Source: Plectrocnemia conspersa
Taxonomy: Eukaryota; Arthropoda; Insecta; Trichoptera; Polycentropodidae
Assembly: GCA_009617715.1 (NCBI GenBank)
Contig: VTFK01000004.1
Span: forward strand, 310,001-374,000
Direction: 5' to 3'
Length of the DNA stretch: 64,000 nucleotides
This document shows, piece after piece, positions 12,893 to 22,542 of this stretch. The translations under genes and the position numbers were made by a program. How positions within the stretch are numbered: position 1 is the stretch's first letter; each line of letters begins with the position of its first letter. The notes beneath the pieces are model-generated. The model had not been told where the DNA came from. It did no database searches and saw only the letters and a list, made by a program, of their open reading frames with translations.

Positions 12893-13043
12893 GTGAGATA
12901 GGTTCCCTTTCGCTCGTTCGCGTTTTAAGTGACAAGAGTGAGTGAGAAGAAGTGGGCGTGCGGAGCGCATGTAACGCACGTCCTTATCTCTCACTCACTC
13001 TCGTCGCTTAACACGCGAGCGAGCGAAAGGCGATGTATCTCAC
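12893..13043. mobile_element. palindromic (foldback) MITE, 151 bp
   Basis: The left half (GTGAGATA...CTTTCGCTCG...) and the right half (...CGAGCGAAAGGCG...TATCTCAC) are inverted copies running almost to the centre, with scattered mismatches. Shared internal blocks are CTTTCGCTCG, GAGTGAGTGAG and CGTGCG. The element is markedly GC-richer than its surroundings and has no coding capacity. It is a near-full-length hairpin, the usual architecture of foldback MITEs. A possibly related word (AAGTGACGAGAGTGA) occurs at about 57835. Confidence 0.85.
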
Positions 13044-13399
13044 ATATAAATTACAAAACAATTAATTTTAAAGCAATACATAATAAAAATTAAAACATAT
13101 TTATATTTTTTTACAGTTCAATTAAAATGCACACCATATAGTAAAACTGTTTAATCTTAGAAAAATATATTTTTAAGGTATTAACAAGTTTTATGAACTT
13201 AACTAAAATTGCAGCAAAATTAACTATATTTTTAAATAAATTTTTTAAGCCTTTTTAAAATGTATAGTCATAAAAATACTAGTAAAAAATGTCTATACTT
13301 AAATATTCAAACTCCTAAATCAAAATACATATGCTAGCTATTTATTATTTATAAAAAATATATTTTGGTTTCATTTTTCGTTACACATCTCCCATTGTT

Positions 13400-13860
13400 T
13401 CATTCCATTTACTTCACAGACGTTTCACGTAGATTAGATTCTTACGTACGACTGTCAACTATTTCAACATTTCACAAACACAAACACGAAAAATAAGGAG
13501 AAGAGAAGAAAATTTCGTTTTACGGTCAGTCGCGCGATTTCACTTGAACCAGTGAAAAATAAAATCTATCTAACACGACACCGACACTCTTCACGTTACC
13601 TTTCACTATCGTTCGCCACGTAACCGTAAATCGTAGCAAGTTCACGTAATCGCCGCATATCACGTTTGGAAAACGCATTAACGTCAATAATTTGAAGAGG
13701 AACATTTATCGTTTGATATAGAAAAATAAACGTCAGTCATCGTAAATGTGAAAATCTTGACGGTGATAAATTGTAATATTTGTTTTTCCTTTCAGACAAA
13801 TAGCTTCGTGTCACCATAACGCTGAAGGCGTGCAATATGAATACCACAAGAAAGCGTAAT
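13400..13860. other. GC-richer block, nature unclear
   Basis: This block stands out in base composition. On the minus strand about 46 codons are open near 13580-13730, including KRDMRRLRELATIYGYVAND, ending at a GAAAG|GTAACG donor-like site. No matching acceptor is visible. On the plus strand a polypyrimidine tract and CAG lie near 13782-13797. It could be a UTR or exon of an unseen gene or part of an old repeat. I cannot decide. Confidence 0.25.
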
Positions 13861-14044
13861 ATATACGTTTGCATAAGTCTTCCTCTGGAATTTGATATCA
13901 GCTGTCGTATCGTGTATGTGGTGCACGTTCTATAATTAATGCTTGAAATATTTCAAAATTCCACAAATATCATTTTTATTTTAAAAATAATTTAAAATAA
14001 TTACAAATATAAATTATATAACAATTTAGATAACGCTTAGGTTA

Positions 14045-14215
14045 TTCAAACGACAGTTTAGAAGCAGTTAAAATGAAATAGCAACGCGTTTTAACAAAAG
14101 ATCTAATAACAATAAGAGATTATGCAATACTACAGATACCATAATTAAAAAGATTTTACCTCCTTGTTAGCACATTCGTTCATTAGCCGCTCGCTAAGCA
14201 ACATTAAGATAACTC
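14045..14215 (+). repeat. family X repeat, segment B
   Basis: This segment matches 1900-2045 in order and orientation: AAACGACA.TTTA, TAGCAACGC.TTT.ACAAAAG.TCTAA, ACAATAAGA, TACCATAATTA, GATTTTAC and TTAGCCGCTCGC. Divergence is high, so the insertion is old. Confidence 0.65.
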
Positions 14216-14649
14216 TGTTGTAAGTAAAGTATGCAATAGACAATGCGTCTTTCCAGCGTAAAAAACGTAAAATATTGTAAGTTTCATTTATTCAAGGCGT
14301 GAACATATTTCATTGGTCAAATGGCCAACCAATTTCTGCATCTCTGATTCGACAGAGACGACTTGAATTAATAGCATAAAAGAACTGGCACTTTGTCACA
14401 TCACGAAACGATCAAGCGATTTGAGGCGAGAGTGTCACAGATAATCACACAAGTGATTTAGCTAGACATGTATCAAGCAGAGAACGTCACTAATTCATCA
14501 GCGCTCAGTTTACAAAATATTTACAACTATACTTTGTTTGCTTTAGTAAATTGTACAATCTAACTGAATAAACTGTAACTACTTTTCAGCTGCAAAGCTA
14601 CAAACATTTAGCATTAAAACCCGAAAATAGTTTTGGGCTATTAATATTA

Positions 14650-15012
14650 ATTTAACCGGATCGAAAGACCAGTGGTATTAGTTTGTGACTAATAGTCATG
14701 GATTTGAATCCCATTAGGACTCTTATGTTTTTTAATTTATATTGTGTCAGAGAATCAGTAAATATTATAAAATTTCAAATTCGATCGATCATTACAGATT
14801 AGGTTTCCTAGATTTTCCTAATCTCACAAATAATTATCATGATGAATAATCATTGTTCGATGTCGTGCATAGTGACATCAATAGATTAAGATCTGTAATA
14901 ATATATTAAATTTAATAAAATATATGTCACTTATTTACTTGTAAGTTCTTAATTGTCTTGACCATTGTAACACATTGGACTAACGCCTGTTATGTAACAA
15001 TGAAAGATTCAC
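14650..15012 (+). mobile_element. tRNA-derived SINE, copy 1 (SINE-2 type)
   Basis: The head carries a tRNA-like 3' half: an anticodon-arm-like TTTGTGACTAATAGTCA, then a B-box-like GGATTTGAATCCC. The body contains GATTAGGTTTCCTAGATTTTCC and AGTGACATCAATAGATT. Both recur in reverse orientation at 54640-54790. The tail CATTGTAACACATTGGACTAACGCCTGTTA resembles tails at 29228-29256 and about 43085-43140. It would have been transcribed by RNA polymerase III and mobilised by a LINE. It is decayed. Confidence 0.7.
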
Positions 15013-15379
15013 AATAAATTAATATATATTTTTTAATAATAAAAACAAATATTTAAAGAAATACTAATGTTATAAAAAATATGCATGGAAAAAATAGTTA
15101 ATTTATGGAAAAAATGCGCATTTTTTACTAAGCTATTCAATATAATTTAGACATAACTGGTATTTTAAAAAATAATTAAAAAACACACAGTAAAAGATGA
15201 ATATGTACCAATGGTAATAATTATAAATTTAACTATGCTTTGGGGTTTTATTTTTGACTAAATTTTTGAGTAAATTTCTAATATATACTGTATAAAAATC
15301 TAGTGTATTCAATAAAGTAATCATAAAAAACAGTTTTTGTGAATTAATTATTGTAAGTTGACCAAAAATCACAAATAAA

Positions 15380-17090
15380 TACTAAAAGTCATACAAGTAA
15401 GGTGCTCATAATCTTGTAAAATATACATTTTATTTATAAAGTTTTTATTTTAAAAGACAGTATATCATTGTGGTAGAAAATATTGAAGCATGAATTGTAA
15501 AAATAATCATTTTCGGGTACTAAAATGAAAAAAATGTAACTAAAGAAAATCACGGGACGTTGAGGAATCCGCCCTCATTATGCGATCATTTTGGCTATTT
15601 CGGCTATTTTATGTAAATTTGTGCTCATATTCTCGTAATAAATATTTTTTTCATTAAAAGACGGTACAATTTTTAGAGAGATGTTAATAAGACATAAACT
15701 ATGAAAATAAACACTTTAAGATATGTAAAAAAAAAAAATTGATTGGGGAAAATTAAGGAACGTTGAGGAATCCGCCCTTATTTCTTATTATGCCATTTTG
15801 GGATATTGGGAAATTTTTACTCATAGCCTTGTGATAAATATTTTTTCCTTACAAAGTTTTAACAACGAAGGCAGTCTGATCTTGAGAGAGATAAGATAAA
15901 TGTAAAAAAGCAGTTTCAGATATTATAATAAAAAAATGTGACTAAAATGTGTGTAAATTTGTATTTATAAACTTGTGATAAATATTTTAACTTGGAATTA
16001 AATTTGAGACACGAACAATAAAAATTATCAAATTTGAGTTATAAAATAAAAAATAAATGATAAAGGAAAATCAAGGAACGTTGAGGAATCCGTCCTCATT
16101 CTGCAGTTAACTAATTTGTTTTGAGAAATTGGCCATGTTTTGTAAGTTTCTACTAATATAAATATTGTTTTATATTTTTTTTACATTAAAAGACAGTCTC
16201 AAGAGAGATGAACAGTAAAAATTAGCAATTTCAGGAATACAATAAAAAAAATTTTGATTAAGGAAAATCCTTGAACATTGATAAAATCACTGAAAATGAC
16301 GTTTGGACATTGAGCAAATTATTTTGTATAAATTTGTAATTAATAAATTTAGCAGTCTAATTTCAAGAGAGAATAGATTGAGGCATGAACTGTGAAAATA
16401 TGCACATTTATGTTATAAAATAAAAATATTTGACAAGAGAAAATCAAGGGACGTTGAGGAATCCGCCTCTATTTTGCAGTTTATTATGACATTTAAGATT
16501 TTTTTTTAAATTTTTTTTATAAAGTTTATTCAATACTTTTTTTTAAGAATAATTAGATTGAGTTTTGAACTGTAAAATAAACACTTTCAGGTAATATTAA
16601 AAAAATTGTGCTTAAGGAGAGTTAAGGGACGTCCAGATATCCGCCCATATTTTGCAGTATATTATGACGATTTTGGTCATTTTTACTATTTTGTGAAAAT
16701 TTGTATATATTTGTATTAAATGCTTTTTTCCTTATTAAGTTTTTACAATAAAAGAGAGGTACAAACTGAAAAATAAACACTTTTATGTTATAAAATTTAA
16801 ATATTTTACAAAGGAAAATCAAGGGACGTTGAGGAATCCGTCCCTATTTTTCTGTTTACTATGACGTTTGAATTTTTTTTCTAAATTTTGATTTTTACAA
16901 TTTTTTTTTTTAATAATAATAAGAGTTTTGAACTGTAAAATGAACACTTTCATGTAATAAGAAAAATTGTGACTAAAGAAAGTTAAGGGACATTATGGCG
17001 ATTGGAATTTGGTCCATTTTTGATATTTTGTAAAAATTTGTTTTTATGACTTTAGAATAAATAAATTTTCTTTATATAGTATTTAAATAA
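15380..17090 (+). repeat. tandem array, about 8 units of about 200 bp with a conserved box
   Basis: A box read as GGGACGTTGAGGAATCCG plus CCCT starts at 15554, 15757, 16075, 16272, 16448, 16626, 16823 and 16987. Spacing is 164-318 bases. The fourth, sixth and eighth boxes are the most decayed. Between boxes each unit repeats, in order: TTTTGTAAATTTGT, TTGTGATAAATATTTTT, a T-rich run, AAAGACAGT, AGAGAGAT, GAACTGTAAAAATAA, CACTTTCAGGT, and a poly-A run ahead of AAGGAAAATCAAGG. Length differences come mainly from indels in A/T runs. No ORF runs through it. This is a diverged satellite in which one GC-rich box has stayed more alike than the spacers. Confidence 0.92.
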
Positions 17091-19239
17091 AAAATATTAC
17101 AGCAATTAAATGATGCTTAAAATCTGAATGAAAATAAACTCATTCCTTGATTTAAAACAAACCAATAAAAATACGTTCTATGGAAAATAAATATATTCTA
17201 TATTTTTTAGATGGAAATTTTAAGATTTATAAAAACTAAAACACTATATCAAAATGTAATACTTTTTTAGTAACACTATGTGTATTAAAATATAATATAT
17301 AAAAATGAAAACATTGTCATTTTTTTATAAGGTTATGTATGTATAAATAAATTGATAGCTATCATTACATTTTTACTGCCACACAATATATATCAATCAT
17401 TTTTAGTGTCGACTATATTTTAAGCTGTACAAATAATACAAAAAGTCGATAAATACCCTTTTTTACACAGCAAAAAATAATAACTCTAATAAAATATAAA
17501 AAATGTTTTAACACAACCCAATGAAATTCTAAGATCAATCAAATGCTGAAACTGAGAGGTATTTTTCTTAAACATTTTTCGTTCTAAAGTGTACTTGTTT
17601 ATTTGTATATTTTTTTTTAAAATATAAAAGCCTAAACGGTTAGGTTTACATGTTAATTTTAATATATAAATCATACATGCTCGTGTAAAAGTATTTAGCA
17701 TCATCTTGATAGTCAAATTTTGTCGGCGCAAAACTCCAGAAACAAGCTTTTAATAATAAGCCTCGAAAGTTGTATGTTAAAAGTTGTAATTTAAAACATG
17801 AGTATGCTATTAATTAAATAAATTAAACAAGTTCTTGAAATTAATATACACCTTATAAATAAAAGCCGCGGGCGTAAATTGAAAATTATAAAATACAATG
17901 AAAGTGCGATTTAACTGACTATTATAAAATACAATCAAGACGCGTGAAAATTGTTCAACTAAAAAAATGAATTCAGGGAAACATTTACAAATTGATAGAA
18001 TCATATTTTGCGGCTGGAAGCCAAATTGTGGCAGTAAACGGATATGAATTCAGACGAGTTATGTATTTTTTTATTATTATTTATAGTTATTAATAATTAA
18101 AAAATGTATTGCAGAAAAATATGTGCATGATTGATTAAATTTAGAAAGGGGCGAGCATATACTTTTACTAATTAATTGGTGCATAAATAATAACATGAAA
18201 CTTAATAGTCAGGGGACGAGCATGATGGAGAAGTGGTGAAAGTCGTTACTTATAAATTTAACATCTCATTTGTACTATTCATTTTTAAATTGTATATCAT
18301 GTCTGTGAGATTAGATTTAATGATTAATAATTAATATATAACTTATTCCATTATCAATGTTTCAAGCAGGATTAAACATATTTATTTTTAAGATTTTTTT
18401 AGCACTTGTGTTTATCACTTAATTATATTTGTCTAAAAATATGTTTTAATCTTAAGCACTTTTAATAGATTAAAATACATCTGTAAGATTTCCAACGTCC
18501 AATGCAACTGACGATGAAGAAAATTTTATCAACCGTTCCAAAAAACATGAAAACTTCTCAACCACAATAGAGTGCATTTGAAGTTTCTAATTACAACAGC
18601 AATATTTATATGGCTCTGATTCTGATGGATTATTTTAGAATAATAATAATATATTGACTTGGAATACGAAACAAAACAGGCGGGCTGGAGCAAATTATCG
18701 GTAGCTACAAAGTTAATATTGTCGTAGTAACCGAAAATAACATATGTATATATTTTTTAATTTTTCTGCTCCTAGAGAGACCAAGTGAAGAAATCGCGAT
18801 ATATTTAAAAAAAAAACAATTCAAACCTAACATTTTAAACTTTAAAATCATCGCAATAAAATAAAACCATAAAAATTGTTTAATGATCCGAAGCGATTTT
18901 GATGCCATGTTTGGATTAAGTTGCTCTGTTATCTTAACTAAAAATTTTGCCTAACAAACACTCATATTTGGTATTGTTTTGATGCAAAATATCCAAAAAA
19001 AATGTAAGGTAATGATACATTTATAAAGAAAACGTATCGTAAAACATATTTTTTGCTATAATAATATTTATAGGATACTAAATTTAAAGATGATTCATAC
19101 TTAGGCACAAATCCTATTAAATAGATACACATCCAAGGCAAACTAATACACTTAATCCGATTATCAGAAAACGTATATGCTTGTGAATATGGACATGGGA
19201 GGAAAAGCGTGGAAAATACAATAATAACAATTGTCTCAC
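17091..19239. other. AT-rich stretch, probably intron
   Basis: The word ATTATAAAATACAAT occurs twice near 17884-17935, and GGG.CGAGCAT twice near 18150-18222. Frames on both strands are short and A/T-driven. If the Epac exon at 19.3 kb belongs to a live gene, this is its downstream intron on the minus strand. Confidence 0.45.
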
Positions 19240-19392
19240 CTCCCATACGACTCTGAAATCGTGATGCTGCACTCGGAGAAGTTCGCACGCGGATTTCGTG
19301 ACGACAGTGGCGGCTCGTGGTAACCCACCAGCTGGTTCTCCAAAAGTTGCACCAACACCTAGCGTCAAAGGCGCCACATAATTCCCACTTCC
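19240..19392 (-). CDS. Epac: exon of Epac-type cAMP-activated Rap guanine-nucleotide exchange factor
   Basis: The exon has 51 codons, starts and ends in phase 0, and is bounded by a strong acceptor (TATTTTTTCTTTCAG) and donor (GAG|GTGAGA). The translation has TLGVGATFGEPAGG, then LPRAATVVTKSACELLRV, then HHDFRVVWE. This is the C-terminal half of a cyclic-nucleotide-binding domain with its phosphate-binding cassette. The cassette Glu (FGE) and Arg (PR) that contact cAMP in this family are present. The 'TLG.G..FGE', 'T..CELLR' and 'DF...WE' pattern matches the N-terminal domain of Epac2/RAPGEF4 better than PKA regulatory subunits or the second Epac domain. The cassette loop is one residue shorter than I recall for vertebrate Epac2. 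In the family this domain holds Rap-GEF activity off until cAMP binds. Flanking exons, including the first half of the domain, were not found. PDZ-GEF or another cNMP-domain protein is a weaker alternative. Confidence 0.85.
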
Positions 19393-20269
19393 CTGAAAGA
19401 AAAAATATATATTATTTAAAAACTTTATTGTTAATTAATTTTAAATAATAAGCTAGAATCAAAACAGACACGTACAATAAAGGTCCCAGTCCATTAAATA
19501 TTCTCGTCCACATGGGTTCCGCCGAAACTTCGCTAAATTGGGAATAGATGAAGTTGGGAATGTCCAAGAGCTCGCCGGAGCGAAACACAATTACGCTAAG
19601 TTGAAGCAAACCACACGTTCTCAAACAGTTTTTTAAAAACCACACGTGTGTGATAAGTTTTATAATGTTAAGCCTAAACTAAATTAATATATAGATTCAC
19701 GATTATCTAAGCTAATATATTTTATAGAGGAATTTACCTCAACTAGTTGTTATTTTGAACTATCCTAATCGAAATGGATTTAGTTCAATTGTCAACAAGC
19801 AACTTAATGTACAGAGATATGTTATATTTGAACTTCATGGCATCTTAAGATACACTTAAGTGAAATCAAACACACTGTTGAAATTACCATTATATTGCTG
19901 AATTAATTAACCATACAATACTATTTATTTAGTATTATTATAGGTGTGTATTCTTACGCTATTTTATTTAATAATATTTTTACATACTGATTTCCAAGAT
20001 ATTAATTATTACATGTGTGATTTAGGCGTATGCTAATTATCTCACGGACATTTAACAAAAAATAAACTGTGCTTTATTATTGTGTAAATATTTATATGAT
20101 CGATAGTAATTGAAAACATTTTTAATAATAATTATTTAGAATAATTTAGCAGGAACTGATAGCACTGCGACTAATCTATAGTTCTTAATACACAATTTTG
20201 TTTTTTTTTTATGAATAAGAGTGATTTTTTGTGCATTTCCAAACATTATCATTAATTAATCCATCATCT
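19393..20269. other. intron-like stretch with an unexplained minus ORF
   Basis: A minus frame at about 19480-19640 is GC-richer (FRSGELLDIPNFIYSQFSEV) and ends near a GTACGT donor-like site. It is not part of a cyclic-nucleotide-binding fold and I find no convincing acceptor. The remainder is AT-rich. Confidence 0.35.
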
Positions 20270-20489
20270 AAAATTGACAACGTTATGCGGTTGGTGATTT
20301 TGGAAAGTTAAAAATCTTATCTGTGTCGTGCAAATATTGAATTGTCCTGAATTGATTCACACCGGAACAATTCCAGTGCAAGTGTCTAGCGTTAACCGCA
20401 TCAAGATCATTACAGGTAAATTCACATCCTGGGGAACTATACCCTGCGGCAATTATTAATATACTATTTGTATGTTTAATTTGCATCAC
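20270..20489 (-). pseudogene. fragment of non-LTR retrotransposon endonuclease
   Basis: The minus frame contains ILIIAAGYSSPGCEFTCNDL, then DAVNARHLHWNCSGV and QFRTIQYL. This matches the apurinic-endonuclease-like domain of Jockey-clade elements: 'I.I.A.Y..P....DL..L', then the catalytic 'GD.NA.H..W.C' region. The Gly-Asp before Asn-Ala is lost in a small deletion. A second copy of the same piece lies in opposite orientation at 21052-21240. It is an isolated fragment with no RT attached. Confidence 0.82.
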
Positions 20490-20669
20490 GAGTTAATTGT
20501 GTTTGTGTTTGAAAAATTTAGTTGTGTCTGATGATGATATTCTTAAAGTATTTCTTAAAATAGATTCATGCTTAAAACTTGAAAATATACGTATCAGCAC
20601 ATATAACACCAATTAGTATCAAAAATATTATTTAATGTTAAAAATCGTATAACCGTATAAAGACATATT

Positions 20670-20990
20670 TAACCGGCCCGAGGGGCGGGCTATACGGGCG
20701 ATCGCCCGGGGCGCCATTTGATTCTATTTAATCAATATCTTCTCGATTCCTTGAAAAAATTTCGGAAATGCTTTTTAAACAAAATTTTCCGTGACCTTTG
20801 ATTTGAGCTTTCGTGGCAGTCTGTCCTCTGTTAACCTTCTCGGAAAAAACATACGAGATGAATTTTAAACCAAAATGTTTAGCTTTCTCGGGAAATTGTC
20901 CTCTTCACAAAAAAATCGAGATAGTTTTTTGAACAAATATTTCCGCGACGACCTTTTATTTTAGCTCTGTCAGAAAAAATTTTTATCAAC
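20670..20990. mobile_element. GC-rich terminus and subrepeats of an unidentified DNA transposon
   Basis: It begins with a GC-rich block of the type GGCCCGAGGGGCGGGC, then GCGATCGCCCGGGGCGCC. I associate this kind of end with hAT-like elements. About three diverged tandem subrepeats follow, each with a word like TTTTGAACAAA.ATTTCCG, GACCTTT.ATTT and AGCT...TCAG. No coding capacity. The end was assigned by style, not by a match I can run. Confidence 0.5.
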
Positions 20991-21051
20991 CACTAAAACA
21001 CAATTAATATAAAAACCATTGTAATGAAAATTAAACATAAAAATAGTATAT

Positions 21052-21620
21052 TAATAATTGTTGTGGGGTATAGTTCCATAGGACGTGAATTGACCTATAA
21101 TGATCTTGATGCGGTTTTTGGTCTTGGGGATTAGGTGATTTTAGTCAGAGATCTCAATGCTAGACACGTGCATTGGAATTGTTCCGGTGTGCATCAATTC
21201 AGAACAATTCAATATTTCCAAAATCACTGACAACTTTAGATATTTAAAAATAAGAAATACGCGTTTATCTATTAAAGATAATGAAGTGCTTGCGGTCTTA
21301 AACCAATTTAAAAAAAAAAATTAAAATCATAAATAAATATTTTGAGAGGTGAACCGAATTAAAACTGAAGCTATTATTTTCACAAAATGTAGACAAACTT
21401 TGTCACCACCTCTTCTAAATAAAGAAGGCAATAATGTCAAATGCAAAGCAAGCGTTAAATACATGGATTTAAATCAGCGCACACCTTACAATGGCTTGCC
21501 GCAATTGCGATCTTTAGACCGATATTAATTTTAAAATAGGTGCAAAAATATTAAAAATGTCAAATGCTGTCATATTGATTTTTTTAGATCTCGAAAACTA
21601 AATCATCGAATTTTGAATAT
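21052..21620 (+). pseudogene. internally deleted Jockey-type element (endonuclease joined to RT tail)
   Basis: The plus strand reads IIVVGYSSIGRELTYNDLDA, then a stop, then VRDLNARHVHWNCSGV (family GD.NA.H..W.C, with Gly changed to Arg), then FRTIQYF. Downstream, RLSIKDNEVLAVLN matches the 'LSSDHLPV'-adjacent end of the endonuclease. With almost the whole reverse-transcriptase core missing, the sequence resumes at RIKTEAIIFTKCRQT and VKYMDLNQRTPYNG, the 'N..KTE.I.F......YLGV.LD..LTW' region after the active site. Frames shift several times. It is a fossil with a large internal deletion. Confidence 0.85.
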
Positions 21621-21794
21621 ATATACAAAGCTAATACGGTGATGTAATTTAAAATACCAAAGCTCGATGGTAAAGTTGCAGTAAAATGGTAAAATTTAAG
21701 ATTTAAAACACAAAATCAAATTGCTTTTAGAGATAAAGGAATACATACTTGTTTTCCGGATTTAATGACAAATGATAATTTGCTTATTGTGTTA

Positions 21795-22542
21795 ATAATA
21801 ATTTAAATGTAGATCTGCAAGGAAAATAAATTGATCAATTAAATGTTTGTTGATATAAGAGCCTTTGTAAATAAACTTACATTGTGGAATCATCAAATAG
21901 AATAGACGTTAAAAATAGAAAATCCATCAAATACAAGAAAATATGCAGAAGAAATACAAGAATTTGATTCTCGGTTAAAAATGTTAAGAGAAAATAAAAA
22001 ATCATTTTCCGAAGTAGATGTTAAAAAAACGTCCGAAAGATTTTAAATGCAGATAAATAATCTATAATGCAATACCAAATTAAAAAATAATTTCAAAACT
22101 TCTTGATTTTTACAAACATTATTTTCCGTTAGTGTACATTGTTTACCATTGTTAAAAAACCATGCTATGCGAATGGTAAGTTTATTTGAGAGTATTAACC
22201 TCTGCGAGAAACTGTTATCCAAAATGAAAATTAATAAACAAAAGAATCAATAACAAATAATGAAATCGCCTTGGTGACGAAGGGTTTAAAAATTACAATA
22301 TCAACGAATATTGAAAATCTATTGAGCAAAAACAAGGTTTATGTCGTATTATATGTAATATATATTTAAATGTTAAATGTGTAATGTCTTTAGATTGCTT
22401 TATAAAATTTAATAAAAAATTAAGAGGATTAAATATTTTGTTTAATATTACATACATTATTTTATTTTAAATAAAAATATTAATTGTTTTTTTGTGAAAG
22501 TTGCAACCCGCAGCAAAAAAAGTTTGGCCACCACTACTTTAT
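21795..22542 (+). mobile_element. hAT transposase remnant and hAT-type terminus
   Basis: Around 21800-21900, broken frames read NVDLQGK, INQLN and then KLTLWN. This is the 'LN..LQGK...I..M...V..F..KL.LW' segment of hAT transposases of the ZBED/FAM200/GTF2IRD2 type. It is followed by KYAEEIQEFDSRLKML at 21935-21985, matching their 'Y...I..L..EF..RF.DF' helix. At 22500-22542 the words GTTGCAACCCGCAGC and AGTTTGGCCACCACTAC look like the terminal inverted repeat of this hAT group. Several stops and frameshifts show it is dead. The 5' end is not securely found. Confidence 0.65.

Noticed and set aside
12779..12994. 71-codon minus ORF
   Set aside because: Half of it is the arm of the 151-bp foldback MITE.
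15380..17090. CRISPR array
   Set aside because: Units are about 200 bp with related, not unique, spacers, in a eukaryotic context. This is a satellite.
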